Shown here one piece after another: positions 11,753 to 22,104 of a stretch of DNA of 64,000 nt. The position numbers were made by a program, and so were the translations under genes. Under the pieces are notes generated by a model. The model saw nothing but the letters and a program-made list of their open reading frames with translations, was not told the origin of the DNA and did no database searches. Within the stretch, counting starts at the first letter, position 1, and every line of letters begins with the position of its first letter. Location of the stretch: contig JARDYH010000002.1 of assembly GCA_029215795.1 (NCBI GenBank), forward strand, positions 276,962,310-277,026,309, written 5' to 3'. The stretch comes from Anniella stebbinsi. Lineage: Eukaryota > Chordata > Lepidosauria > Squamata > Anniellidae.

Positions 11753-13000
11753 TAAATGAAGTGATCATTAGATTCTGGCCATACACATTTCAACTATTTA
11801 ATCTTCATCAGTGGCTCAATTACTGAAAATTAAAAATAAATGGCACATTTATTAGTGCCATAAAAGGCAAAGGAATTCTATATTTTTTCTTTTCCTATTC
11901 ATATAACATGAAGTTTTTTAGACCTACTTAGGTTGTTGAGTATTCAGAAAGAGTTTCTCAAAAAAGAGGGGCTGATTAAAGTATTCCCAAACTAAGAGAT
12001 TTGTATGTCACTCCCCAAAAATGGTAGATAGTGTGCACCCTGAAATAAAAAATGAAATACTTAATTATACTTTTACTTTACAGGAGTGCACAAACGTGTT
12101 TACCAGGAACAAAATAGGGAGTACTTCCAGATGTTCTGATTTAGCCTCAACTCTCCTGCAAGGTACATCGGAGATAAGGAGTTGAAAGCCAGGCTTCCTT
12201 TATACACCTGATCAGTAAGGTAATTATACCTATCAGCTGTTCTTTCATCATCAAGAAAAAAAGCTTTTAACACTAGAATTACTGCCTGAATCTTAAAGGG
12301 CACACTTCACAACCACAATGAATTATTAATTAAAGATAAGTGATACCAAAAAGTTTAAATCTTACAAAATACAAGACCAATTGTATTCCTCATTTAAGCC
12401 ATTTGGCATTGTTGTCCCAAGTGTGAAAATCCAACAGAGTTCCCTCCTTTTCAATCTGTTCTCCAGTTGTTTTCCAGAGCATTCTGTCTCTCCAGGGTCC
12501 AGAATTTAACATCCTTTTCAGAATGCCCCATCTTGATGAAATGTTTCACCATGGGGGCCTGCAGTCTTTGCTTTCTGATGCAGCTCTTATGCTCACAAAT
12601 TCTTATTTTTATTTTCTAGTAGTCATACCAACATACAGGAGTTTACAGGGACTTCGAATGGCATATATAACCCCCCTAGACTCACAATTGTACAGATCCC
12701 TTAGTATGTATTTCTTGCTATCCTGTGGGTTTGTAAGTTCCTTTATTTTCATGCAATTCTCACAAACACTACAGAAGTGGCATGGAAAATTACCCTTAGT
12801 TTTCTGATGTCAGACTAAATCTCTACTCCCCTCATTACTACTTCTTAGGGTGCTGTGCACTAACAGATCTTTCAAGCTTTTGGCACATTTGTAAACAAAT
12901 AGAGGTTTAGTTTCACACCCTGGTACATCCGCCAACAGATTCCAATGTTTGAGTATAGCAGTTTGTATACGCCCATTATGGCCATTATAAGTTAGAGGCA
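11753..13000 (-). mobile_element. Penelope-like element remnant with GIY-YIG endonuclease
   Basis: On the minus strand 12810-13001 reads YNGHNGRIQTAILKHWNLL, then CETKPLFVYKCAKSLKDLLVHS, the conserved block that follows the RT in PLEs. Further 3' (about 12800 down to 12430) come a cysteine pair region, GVIYAIRSPCKLLYVGMTTRK of the GIY-YIG nuclease, and CEHKSCIRKQRLQAPMVKHF-like residues broken by a frameshift near 12620. The C-terminal tail ends with WDNNAKWLK near 12400. The 3' flank (11753-12300) is non-coding and carries the hammerhead ribozyme listed next. The RT domain proper is absent, so this is a 5'-truncated dead copy. Confidence 0.85.
11775..11816 (-). ncRNA. Hammerhead ribozyme (PLE type, minimal stem III)
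   Basis: In minus sense the segment reads GAGCCA, core CTGATGA, helix II arm AGATT, loop AAAT, AGTT, core GAAA, then TGTGTA and TGGCC. Stem I pairs GCCA with TGGC. Stem II pairs GATT with AGTT (two wobbles). Stem III has only two pairs (A-U, U.G) around a 2-nt loop, leaving GUA as the cleavage triplet directly before UGGCC. One unpaired A follows CUGAUGA. Minimal type-I hammerheads are known in PLE terminal repeats, and they usually act as dimers. It lies downstream of the PLE coding remnant on the same strand. Confidence 0.75.
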
Positions 13001-13110
13001 CCAGCGTTCTAGACTCCCATCAGCCTCAGCCAGCATGGTCAATAGTCAGGAATACTGGGAGTTGTGTTCCAAACCATCTCGACAGTGCCAGGTTGGGCAA
13101 GGTTGCTTTT
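12995..13110. repeat. Interspersed repeat fragment (CTCCCATCAGCC type)
   Basis: The string ACTCCCATCAGCCTCAGCC, AGCATGGTCAATAGTCAGG, then CTGGGAGTTGTGTTCCAAACC is a diverged copy of a very common reptile repeat whose ends are complementary (CTCCCAT...TGGGAGTTGT). Probably an old inverted-repeat element. Class not certain. Confidence 0.45.
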
Positions 13111-13473
13111 AAAGTTATTCTCTAGCAGCTACCCCCAACCAATCCACCAAATACACTGGGGGGCATGAAAAAAACTAGTCCACTCTGTATTTTTCCCAGT
13201 GAGGGTAAAAAGCAGGGTTTGGGGCAAGGTGGGGGTGAGAGCAGCAATGGCTGGAAAGCCTTAAGCATCCCCTTCCCACAAATTCTTCCCCCACTCCTAA
13301 TTTCAGCCTGGGATCTTACAGGGATTTAGTAACAACATAAAACAAAAAGTCTGTATACAGCTTGTAAGTGGAAAGTGCTAATAGCCCTAACAAATTGTGA
13401 TGGGATATAAAAAAATACTATTACCAGTACCTGGAAAGTGTAGGTAATTGTCAGAAGAAATCAACCGGTGTCT

Positions 13474-13805
13474 GGGGATCCCTCTAGATGGACACTTTCC
13501 GTCAACATGGCTTCGCACTGGCGGCAGTTGTGTTACATGACGCTGCCACCAGTGCGAAGCCATTTAGGGGCAAAGGCCCTTTGTTCCACTCTAAAAAAGT
13601 TGGCCATTTACACCAACTTATTTTAGAACGGAGCGGGCTGGCCAGGGAAGTCCTCCCCCCCCCCAATTTCTTTTTTAAAAAACCCACCTTACCTTAGAGT
13701 AGGGGAGCCGATGCTTCCAGCCGCCCCTCCAGCTGCCACCAGGCAGCCACGTGTGTGGCAGCAGCCCCAGGAAAAGCCGGCGTGGCGCCCCTTCCATGTA
13801 GATCA
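13474..13805. mobile_element. Short DNA element, hairpin family A, copy 1
   Basis: It opens CCTCTAGATGGACACTTTCC. It contains a strong hairpin (GGCTTCGCACTGGCGGCAG pairing with CTGCCACCAGTGCGAAGCC) and then a second small one (AAGTTGG...CCAACTT). It continues with TTACCTTAGAGTAGGGGAGC and ends near TCCATGTAGAT. The same order of motifs is found at 33470-33950. Non-autonomous; superfamily unresolved. Confidence 0.7.
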
Positions 13806-14066
13806 CCAGAAGGAGCATACTTCAGGGCATGCTGCCTACCGCCGATGCTGCACGGCGGAAGAGGCACCGTGAAGAGCTGGCCTGGGCTTGCCTGGCTCCC
13901 TGATGCTGAGTGAGGGGAAAGGGCTCTAAGAGGCTGAAGAGGAGAGGCTGCCTTTCTCCTCTAAAATAGCTTGCAGCTGCCTTCAAGGAGGCAGCTGCAA
14001 GCCCGCACATTGCTCCTTCTCTGAAACTGGAAGAGAATGACAACAAATGTCACAGTGCAGGCACCC

Positions 14067-14074
14067 AGCATTGG
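14067..14074. repeat. 8-bp TSD of the palindromic hAT element
   Basis: AGCATTGG is repeated exactly at 14395-14402. An 8-bp duplication is the hAT superfamily signature. Confidence 0.9.
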
Positions 14075-14394
14075 TAGGCTGACCATGTGAAAAGGAGGAC
14101 ATGGCTCATGTAACTTTAACAGTTGTAGAGAAAAGGGAATTTCAGCCAGTGTCATTTGTATGCAATTAGTTCCTGGTGAAATCCCCTCTTCATCACAACA
14201 GTTAAAGTTGCAGGCACTATACTAGAGTGACCATATACTAAAGAAGGCAGGGCCCCTGCAACTTTACCTGTTGTGATGAAGAGGGAATTTCACGAGGAAC
14301 TAATTGCATACAAATGACACTGGCTGAAATTCCCTTTTCTCTACAACTGTTAAAGTTACATGAGCCCTGTCCTCCTTTTCATATGGTCAGCCTA
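14075..14394. mobile_element. 320-bp palindromic hAT-type MITE, copy 1
   Basis: The ends are TAGGCTGACC and GGTCAGCCTA. Each half carries the same ordered blocks in opposite orientation: TAACTTTAACAGTTGTAGAG, GGGAATTTCAGCCAGTGTC, ATTTGTATGCAATTAGTTCC and TCTTCATCACAACAGTTAAAG. The centre reads GCACTATACTAGAGTGACC, in which a third element-like terminus (TAGAGTGACC) is buried. It has no coding capacity. A full copy of exactly the same length lies at 34064-34383, and half copies lie at 3427 and 45719. Confidence 0.93.
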
Positions 14395-14402
14395 AGCATT
14401 GG

Positions 14403-14965
14403 CAAGGCCAACTGTTAACCCTTGCCATGCCTTGCAGAGGCTGCCTTTTCTGGGTGAGCCCTCCTGGTAAAGTCAGCTCTGCTGGCAACTGGGGTGGCAA
14501 GCTCTTGTTCTGGGGGGGGGAGGTGCTTGCCCCCTGCATCCCCTGGCGCTGCCACTCTGCTATTGGCTTTTCTAACAGGAGGGATTACTAAATAAACATC
14601 TGGCCATGAGCCCAGGCACACAGAGCTGGCTTTACCAGATTGTTTTGTGATTCCCACACCCCCTTTACACACATAGAGAAAGCTAGCTTAGTTTTTCAGG
14701 ATTTCGTGTTTGTTTGCTTTGCTTTGCTGCTGCACATTTAGCAGAATGGCCTCAAACACTAATGGAGATTTCTTTGAAAGATTACCTAAGCTGAACAGCC
14801 ACAATGGAAAACAACGTTAATTTTTGTATTAGAAGCACATGAGGTCTCAGGTCCCATTACAAAAGAGAAACCAGAATCAGCAGCTGATGCCCAGAAATGG
14901 CTGGAGAAAGATGCAGTAGCGAGAGCTTTTACTTATGATGCATTACATAATAATCAGCTAATTTC
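14403..14965. other. No recognisable gene
   Basis: A GC-richer stretch with a G-run at 14511-14520 and TTTGCTTTGCTTTGC near 14712. Open frames are short and unrecognised. Confidence 0.4.
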
Positions 14966-15410
14966 ATAGAATCATAGAATAGTAGAGTTGGAAGTGGCCT
15001 ACAAGGCCAACAAGTCCAACCCCCTGCTCAGTGTAGGAATCCACCTTAAAGCATACCTGACAGATGTCTTCCAGCTGCTAGTGTAGGAGAGCCCACAACC
15101 TCTATACATAATTGGTTCCATTATCGTACTGCTCTAACAGCCAGGAGGTTTTTCCTGATGTTCAGCTGGAATCTGGCCTCCTGTAACTTCAGCCCATTAT
15201 TCCGCTTCCTGCATTCTGGGATGATCGAGAAGAGATCCTGGCCCTCCTCTGTGTGACAACCTTTCAAGTATTTGAAGAGAGCTATCATGTCTCCCCTCAA
15301 TCTTCTCTTCTCCAGGCTAAACATGCCCAGTTATTTCAGTCTCTCCTCATAGGGCTTTGTTTCCAGACCCCTGATCATCCTCAGTGCCCTCATCTGAACT
15401 TCGCAGGATC
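14966..15410 (-). mobile_element. CR1 LINE 3' end
   Basis: The minus-sense 3' end finishes with ATTCTATGATTCTATGAAATT, the diagnostic CR1 tail (seen at 14968-14986 in plus sense). The frame at 15121-15324 encodes MFSLEKRRLRGDMIALFKYL, then RRNNGLKLQEARF-type residues, the conserved CR1 ORF2 C-terminus. The copy is truncated at its 5' end near 15410, exactly where the hAT transposase relic begins, so it appears to have inserted into that element. Confidence 0.95.
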
Positions 15411-15419
15411 ATTTTCTCT

Positions 15420-16560
15420 GCTTGCTGTCTGAGCATCAAGTATGTCGAGTTCCACCACAGCAGCCTGAGCTGCAGGAGGCCAAGCTCAGCCTGCTTCTCT
15501 CTAAGCAGCTAGCCTCCCTTGATGCTGAGGTGGAAATACCCAGTGATCTTCCTGCATTGCTCTATCAGGTTGCCAAAAGAGTGAATGCAGCCACCAACCC
15601 CAGTAGCTCCCAGCCCCGGGGCATCCCGGATTATCAGGTGGAACCTGTGTGCCATGGTCCAGATGCCCTTGAACCCGGCATCCCTCACCACCTTGACCAT
15701 ATTCACACCACTGTCAGTTACCATAAAACCGCAGGTGAGCTGCTTCCTGCCAGAAAGCCACCCCTCCACTATGTGGTCTATGACCTGCTAAACCTCCACC
15801 AACATGTGCAAACAGTCAAAGACTTCCGTATGGAGCAGGGCCCAGTGATGCCCTGTCTCCATGGTTACCTTCCTCTCCCACCAATGGCCAGTGAGGGAGA
15901 GGTATACGTGGCCTCCACCATGGCTGGACCAGATGTCCATGGCGAAGTGGACGGACGTGCCCCCAGCACTCTCCAGCAGTTGTGCCATGAGCTTCCTGCA
16001 GCCCCAATACAGGGAGGGCACCACCCCATGCGAGGAGGGGGTACATGAGGGGACTTTGTATGGGGGGGCACCTGAGCCATCAGACATTGAAATCCTTCCT
16101 GCTCCACCATCAGGAAGGGCTGGTCATCAAGAACCAGCATCTCTCTGATAGCCCTGGTCACCTCCCCACCTGTGGTTTGAAACCCCCTCTGCCCTTGCCC
16201 CACTGGTCCAGCCCGGACTGCCTCTGACAGCTCCCAGAGTTGGGGAAGGAGCCTTGCCTGTAAAACTGCCACTGCTGCGCCAGTCTGAGAGCGACCCCTG
16301 GTACAATGGGGAGCAGCCTCTTAAGATGTGTAAGCATCGCCAATGTGCTCAAACTCTTCACATCTTTCCCCTGCTGATCTTGGCCTGGCAGATGTTGCAG
16401 CTAGAATACTTGGGACCCTCCACCACCACTGAAAAGTTATCCCAGGTGCTAGACCTGTGTTTTGCAAGAGATGGTGCAGGTGGAGCCTCAAGAGCACCCA
16501 CACCCTCCTCAGCATGGCTGGATCTGGGGCTAGTGACAGCTGGGAGGTAGAAGGTGATGG
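15420..16560 (-). pseudogene. hAT (Ac-like, BED-finger) transposase relic
   Basis: Minus-strand fragments in several frames give an Ac-type transposase. The BED zinc finger lies at about 16325-16450 (SSCNICQAKISRGKDVKS, then LSTLAMLTHLKRL). The N-terminal helical part follows with IREMLVLDDQPFLMVEQEGF (16150-16090). The catalytic core includes VHFAMDIWSSHGGGHVYLSL, where the conserved Asp sits in AMDIWS, then GHWWERK (15960-15870), and FMVTDSGVNMVKVVRDAGF followed by AHRFHLIIRDA (15740-15610). ARKI/HFHLS-type residues and WNSTYLML follow near 15430. The frame shifts near 16040, 15790 and 15500 (stop). The C-terminal hATC dimerisation domain is missing because the CR1 sits there. A Glu-rich stretch at 16570-16690 may be its N-terminal extension. 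Confidence 0.88.
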
Positions 16561-17380
16561 AATCACAAACTCTGCCTCAGCCTTCTCCATCACCTCCTTC
16601 TCAACCCCTACAATCTCCTCCAAGCCCAGGTCCATATGCTCCTCCTCCTCCTCTTCTGCCACAATGGCCAGTGCTGGCACCACAGATGTTAGTAGTGAGG
16701 GGCATTTTGGAGGTGCCAGGAACCTCCACATTAGCCTTCTTCTCCTGCCCCTCAGAAGGACCACCACCAGCAGCAGCAGCAGTAGCAGGGCCAGCAGCAG
16801 CAGGTTAATTTGGAAGGGGGGGACTAGGAAGACCTCTCCCTCTCTCCCATCACTGCCAGAACTACCAGCAACACACATTCCATGCCTCATTTTGGAATTA
16901 GATGTATGGGGCAAGCTTTATTAGTTTCTGTGAAAATGAAAATGTGTGCTGGTTGTGCAACAACTTGGTGTGCTTGTGCACAACTAACACACAGCACAGA
17001 GACACAGACACAAACTTGAAGACACTGACAGTCAGACTGTAGAGCGCAACAATACAGAACTCACAGAGGATTTTTCGGTATTTTTAAAGATTTTTTTAAT
17101 GGCGGTTAGTGGAACTAGACTTTGAACAGACGCGCGTACACACACACACACAGTAACAGCAGACACTGGGGGATGTGGGGTGGAATGTAAGAGTAAGGCA
17201 AGGTAAAGGATTTAAAGAAGGATTGAACAAGTACATTGGAAATATAAAGGGATTTTTAAAAAAAATTAGTGGAGGTAATGGGAATAACAGTAAAACACCC
17301 ACACTCAATAACAGCAAAGGGGGATGTGGAGTGGGTATAAAAGGTGCTCAGAACTTGGATTTTTGGGGATTGGATAGACA
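16561..17380. other. Low-complexity flank of the hAT relic, no gene
   Basis: Contains CTC/CTT-rich and CAGCAG-rich tracts (16560-16810). A short ACAC run lies at 17139-17152. The near-duplicate phrases AACAGCAGACACTGGGGGATG (17155-17176) and AACAGCAAAGGGGGATGTGG suggest local duplication. It may include the 5' UTR or terminus of the hAT element. Confidence 0.4.
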
Positions 17381-17381
17381 G

Positions 17382-17604
17382 TGGCTCAATTCGGATGACA
17401 CAATAAACAACTGGTGTGGGGGAAACAATCATCAGTTGTTTTGACTATTGTGTCATCCGAATGCTGCCATAGTCAACTCAGCGCTGATCCTCATCCACAA
17501 CACAGTTGATTATTTATTACCATGTTGTGTGGGGAGTACCCCCTAGGGTTAGGGTTAGGGTTAGTCAACCCACCATTAACTATCGTGTCGTCCGAATTGA
17601 GCCA
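17382..17604. mobile_element. Inverted-repeat DNA element with telomeric units
   Basis: Terminal inverted repeats are TGGCTCAATTCGGATGACAC (17382-17401) and GTGTCGTCCGAATTGAGCCA (17585-17604), with one mismatch. An internal complementary block (TTGTGTCATCCGAAT near 17448) makes the left half a hairpin by itself. It has no coding capacity. No convincing long TSD; AGT flanks both ends if the element is trimmed slightly. Confidence 0.8.
17544..17564 (+). repeat. Interstitial telomere-like (TTAGGG)n, ~3.5 units
   Basis: The run TAGGGTTAGGGTTAGGGTTAG is perfect telomeric repeat, located inside the inverted-repeat element above. Confidence 0.9.
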
Positions 17605-18474
17605 GTGAGTAACAACAAGAAAAAACTAGCACAAGGGAACAAAAAGCAGAGAAAAAGCAGAAACACTGAGACAGACTGCAAAAAGCAAGCAGCTCTCTCT
17701 ACCTCTCATTCACTCTCCTTCCAATGCTGCAGGCACTAGCAGAAAAAATGGCTTCTTCCAGGGCAAGGCCAAATTGATATCTCATTTTGCAATCCTTCCC
17801 CCCAAGCACTGTGATGGGGGGGGGGGGAGGGAGGCCACTGTGGCTAATTAGTTAGCCACAGATGTCAATCTCATAGCTACCCCTCACCCCCTCAGCGTCT
17901 TCCTTATGTGGAGAAGTCTTCAGTTAAGTGCAGCAACAAAGTCAAAACAAGCCTCAGAAAGCCTTAAAAAAAAAAAAAAAACTTCGAAGCAGCTCAAAGC
18001 TCCAACGGAGTTCCACTCCGCTTCGCTTCAAAAGTATTCAACCATTTTTAAACCATCCCTGCTCCACTCTGCAAATTTGGAGCTTCGATGGATCTCCACC
18101 AAACCTTCGAATTTGCAGAGCACACAGCTCTATTCTCTTCCACTAGTTTTGAAGCACACAATTCATCATCGCACGGCTTTCTGTACCTTTCTCTTCAGCA
18201 GCCAAGATCTGATTTCTTAAGTTGGACTGGAAATCAGCAACTAGCTTCTTGCATGTGCTACTTATTTCCTTTAAGCTTCCTACCTTGCACAACACTGTTT
18301 CTCTATGCAGTTTCTCTTGAATGCAGTGCGGTCTTTGCATCAACTGCTCCCGCACAGCATAGTGCTTTGCTTCTGTAATTCATCTGAGCGAGATGCACCA
18401 CACCCAAGCATTCATGGATGAACAGGGAATATTGCACAGGTGGAGTGTAGCTTACACTCCTGAACCAAATGGCA
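17605..18474. other. No recognisable gene; A-rich and G-run DNA
   Basis: Holds a G-run (about 17814-17827) and an A-run (17967-17981). The repeated phrase TTCGAA/CTTCGAAG, GAAGC and TTTGCAGAG near 17980-18160 suggests old local duplications. No exon recognised. Confidence 0.4.
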
Positions 18475-18475
18475 T

Positions 18476-19395
18476 TTATTTATTTATTTATTTATTACAT
18501 TTGTATACCGCCCCATAGCCGAACTCTCTGGACGGTTTACATAGGATTAAAACAATTAAAAACAATATACAAAAATTAAAACAGCAAAAACATACAACAT
18601 ACACACAATCTGTACATTTAAAAACCACTTCAACACTTCAAAAAGCTACAAAAACAAAACAAAACAAACCCAGGCTCCTCAGATATTGCCAAATGCCTGG
18701 GAGAAGAGGAAAGTCTTGACCTGGCGCCGAAAAGATAACAATGTTGGCGCCAGGCGGGCCTCGTCAGGGAGATTGTTCCACAATTGGGGGGCTATCACAG
18801 AGAAGGCCCTCTCTCTTGTTGCCGACCTCCAAGCTTCCCTCGGAGGAGGCACTCGGAGGAGGGCCTTAGATGTTGAACGTAGTGTTCGGGTAGGTTTGTG
18901 TCGGGAAAGGCATTCCATCAGGTATTGTGGTCCCAAGCCATGTAAGGCTTTATAGGTTAAAACTAGTGCCTTGAATCAGGCTCAGAAACATACAGGCAGC
19001 CAATGCAAGCAGGCCAGAGTAGGTCTTATATGTTCGAACCTACTGGTTCCGGTTATCAATCTGGCCGCTGCATTTTGCACAAGCTGCAGCTTCCGAACCA
19101 CGTTCAAAGGCAGCCCCACGTAGAGTGCATTGCAGTAATCTAACTTGGAGGTTACCAGAGCATGGACAACTGAAGCCAGGTTATCCCTGTCCAGATAGGG
19201 ACGGAGCTGGGCCACCAACCGAAGTTGGTAGAAGGCACTCCGTGCCACTGAGGCCACCTGTGCCTCAAGTGACAAAGATGGTTCTAGAAGAACCCCCAAG
19301 CTATGAACCCGCTCCTTCAAGGGTATTGCAACCCCATCCAGAACAGGTTGAACACCCTCCATCCGGTCAGCGGAACCACCCACTAACAGCTGATT
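18476..19395 (-). mobile_element. 5'-truncated L2-clade LINE with (TTTA)n tail
   Basis: The minus strand reads PVLDGVAIPLKERVHSLGVL, LEPSLSLEAQVASVARSAFY, then LDYCNALYVGLPLNVVRKLQ (19383-18982). After a frameshift comes LWNNLPDEARLAPTLLSFRR (18936-18679), the L2 C-terminus. The 3' UTR ends with a CCGTCCAGAGAGTTCGGCTA / TGGGGCGGTATACAAATG segment and a TAAA-type tail at 18476-18498. It starts abruptly near 19395, where unrelated sequence begins. Confidence 0.92.
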
Positions 19396-19429
19396 GCTGA
19401 TAAGAAGCTCAGATCTCTCCTGGAGATAT

Positions 19430-19530
19430 CAAGGTGTATGCTGATCTACTTTATTGATTATGGGGAGATGCTATCATGACAGCAAACTACCTCCAGAACA
19501 GATTGCCACGCAGACACCATTTCAGTTACA
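19430..19530 (+). pseudogene. Scrap of Ty1/copia integrase
   Basis: WGDAIMTANYLQNRLPRR at about 19458-19512 matches the integrase segment W-E-A-x-x-TANYL-x-NR-L-P of copia elements. Only ~100 bp is left and stops lie on both sides. It differs in sequence from the complete copia element at 23391. Confidence 0.5.
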
Positions 19531-19649
19531 GCATGATAGAGCCCCAAACATGGAACACATTAGAGTGCTTATTCTATTTAAATTATTTTGTAGACACCAT
19601 GCATATGGAGAGCCTTGACGTTGAAGCACTGTACACCAATGTGGAATTT

Positions 19650-21250
19650 GGAGCAGTATCAGGCTTTAAGGTTAATAAACAGAAGACTAAGATGTTAACA
19701 AAAAATATGAAATCTCAAGAACAATTAAAATTGATAGAAAAACAGGGTTTAAGATTGAGAAGAAGGTAAAGTATCTGGATATCACATTGACAGATAAAAA
19801 TTGCATGTTGTTAAGTAATAATTATGTTAAGGTTTGGAGCGAAATTTAAAAAGATCTAGCAAGGTGGGATAAGCTTCAATTGTGGTTCCTGGAGAGAATT
19901 GGTACAATTCAGATGAATGTGTTGCCAAGAATGTTGTTTTTATTCCAGACAATACCTATTGTGTCTTCAGAGCAACCATTCAAGCAATGGCAGAGAGACA
20001 TATCTAGATTTATTTGGCAACCAAAAACACCCAAGAGTTAAATATAAAATATGACAAGATGCAAGGGAAAGGGGAGGCTTGGGTCTTCCAAACTTGAAAG
20101 TGTATTTCTCTGCCTGTTGTTTGTTATGGATGAAAGATTGGATATTGTTAGTAAATAGAAGATTATTGGAATTAGAAGGGCATGAACTGAGATTCGGGTG
20201 GTATGGATACCTGTGGTATGACAAAGCGAAGATTAATGCAGAGTTTAACAAACATGTGCGATGTGCAAGTTTGAGAATATGGAATAAATATAAACCTAGA
20301 TTGTATCAGAAGGTCCCACTTTGGATATCAGCCCAAGAACCAAATTATTGAAAATAATTGTCAAGTTTACATAAGTGGTTAACATATCATGATGTATTAG
20401 ATGTGATACAAGGGGAACATTAATTAAAAACAAGGGAGGAGTTAATAAAAGGTTATATATGTCAATGGTTTTCCTATTTACAAATTGTGGAAAGGTTTAA
20501 AATAGAGTAAAAAATGTGGAGATTTGAACAAATAAAATCTGAATTTGAAAAGGCTTTATGTGCAAATGATGAACAAGTTATATCAAATATATATAAATTG
20601 TTGTTGAGATATGAGATAGAAGACAAACAGGTGAAAGATTGTATGATAAAATGGGCACAAAATTTTGGGTATAATATAACAATGGACCAGTGGGAAAATA
20701 TGTGGTTGAAAGTTTTAAAATTTACACTAAATACCAGATTAAAAGAGAACTTCTATAAGTTTATGTATAGATGGTACATGTCTCCATCGCAATTAGCCAA
20801 AATGTATAAAGAGGTCTCGGGAATTTGTTGGAAATGCGAAGACCAAGAAGGAACTTTTTGCCATTATCCACCATGTAAAAGCAAAATCTGTTTCGATACA
20901 AATTCATTCTTTGATGCAGAAGATACTAAGGATTAATATACAATTGAAACCGGAATACTTTCTTTTGGGACTAATAGACAAGGAGATGAAAAATAAATGT
21001 GGAACTATAGTTTTAAATATGACGACTGTTGCGAGGCATATGCACAGAATGAGAAAAACACAATGTTACCTACAATGGACAATTGGATTTTCAAATTATT
21101 GGAGATGGCGAAACTGACATCAATAATTGGAGATAAGTTAGATTTAGAACTGAATGGAAACCTCTTATAGATTATGTGCTGGAGTGAGAGGAAAATGACA
21201 GAGCATTCAGACGACATGTTAAGCAACGGAGGGGAAAATAGGCAACTGAC
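19650..21250 (+). mobile_element. 5'-truncated L1 LINE, ORF2 C-terminal half
   Basis: Reading frames carry L1 ORF2 segments in order: SGFKVNKQKTKML (19655), a shifted K-V-K-Y-L block, the thumb region, RGGLGLPNLKVYFSACCLLW (20070-20130), FGWYGYLWYDKAKINAEF and MWRFEQIKSEFEKALCANDE. Then come FYKFMYRWYMSPSQLAKMYK and ICWKCEDQEGTFCH (20730-20880), and finally INIQLKPEYFLLGLIDKEMK (20935-20990). Several frameshifts. It belongs to a different L1 lineage from the full-length copy at 6464, judging by the poorly matching C-terminal residues. The catalytic YADD region is missing. Confidence 0.9.
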
Positions 21251-22104
21251 CATGTGTTATTCTGTTGGTACTCCTCACACAACATGTCGCCCTACCCCCG
21301 TTGCACAGCTGCAGCTCCTGTCAACTATGTTAACAGTCAATGCATGCTTGAGTGGCAGATCGCCCACCCCTTTCCCTGCCCTCCCTCAGGCCTCCAGAGG
21401 CTATCTCAGCACACACCGCAGCCTGAAATCCATGGCCACCAATATCACAGCAGCAGGAAAACACACCTCCCGCACCCTGTTGGCTGGGGAGCAGCAGCAA
21501 ACTCTAGGTGACTGTCCATACCTCTGTAATATGCCCCCCTTCCCTGTTCTTGCCCCAATGTGAGGGTTCAACTATATTATCAAGGGTTAAATAGTATGTA
21601 CAGAGTTAACATTTGTGAACAAAAGCGTGTTGGGAAAGACTAATGGGAGTAAATCACTCCAGAGCTAAAGATAGCAGACACTCAAAAGCTTTCCTGATTA
21701 GATTAACAACTCTCTGCCCTGATAAGATCAGGTTTCTAGGTTAAACGTAGAAGCCTGGGAGCGGGAAAATTACTGAGAGAGGTGGAGTTAAAACAGCAGT
21801 TACCAGTTCAAACTGGGAAGTGGGGAAAAAGAGCCAATGGGAAGAGCTAGCCAGAAAGCCAATGTGAAGGGCTGGCTGGTCAGAGAGTTTTTAAAAAGAG
21901 AAAACCAAGAGGGAGAGATATTCAGTTCATTGGGGATGGAGAATTGAGTTCTCCCAGAGAGTTGGGTGCTGGGAGAGACGCAGAGCCCAACTGAGTAAAG
22001 CTGGATCTAACTACCACGTTATCAGGTAGCCAAGCTAAATGATACTGCAGTTTTATTTCTCTTTGTTTGTTTGTATTGCCTTTGAAAGTAACAGCTCTAT
22101 GGGT
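21251..22104. other. Unclassified repeat DNA, possibly LTR-like
   Basis: Positions 21255-21300 contain ACTCCTCACACAACATG, the reverse complement of part of the 17382 element, so a scrap of that family may be present. Positions 21561-22090 begin TGAGGGTTCAAC and have promoter/LTR-like texture, but I find neither matching termini nor a TSD. No gene seen. Confidence 0.35.

Noticed and set aside
15422..16048. 208-codon plus-strand frame and other frames at 15.4-16.3 kb
   Set aside because: They are antisense shadows of the hAT transposase relic, whose conserved motifs are on the minus strand.
16321..16914. 197-codon minus-strand frame with a Leu-run (possible membrane protein)
   Set aside because: The Leu run is a translated GCT/GCA-type low-complexity repeat; the true transposase BED-finger frame lies in a different frame here.
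21561..22092. Solo LTR beginning TGAGGGTTCAAC
   Set aside because: Texture is LTR-like, but no TSD and no matching terminal inverted bases could be found.
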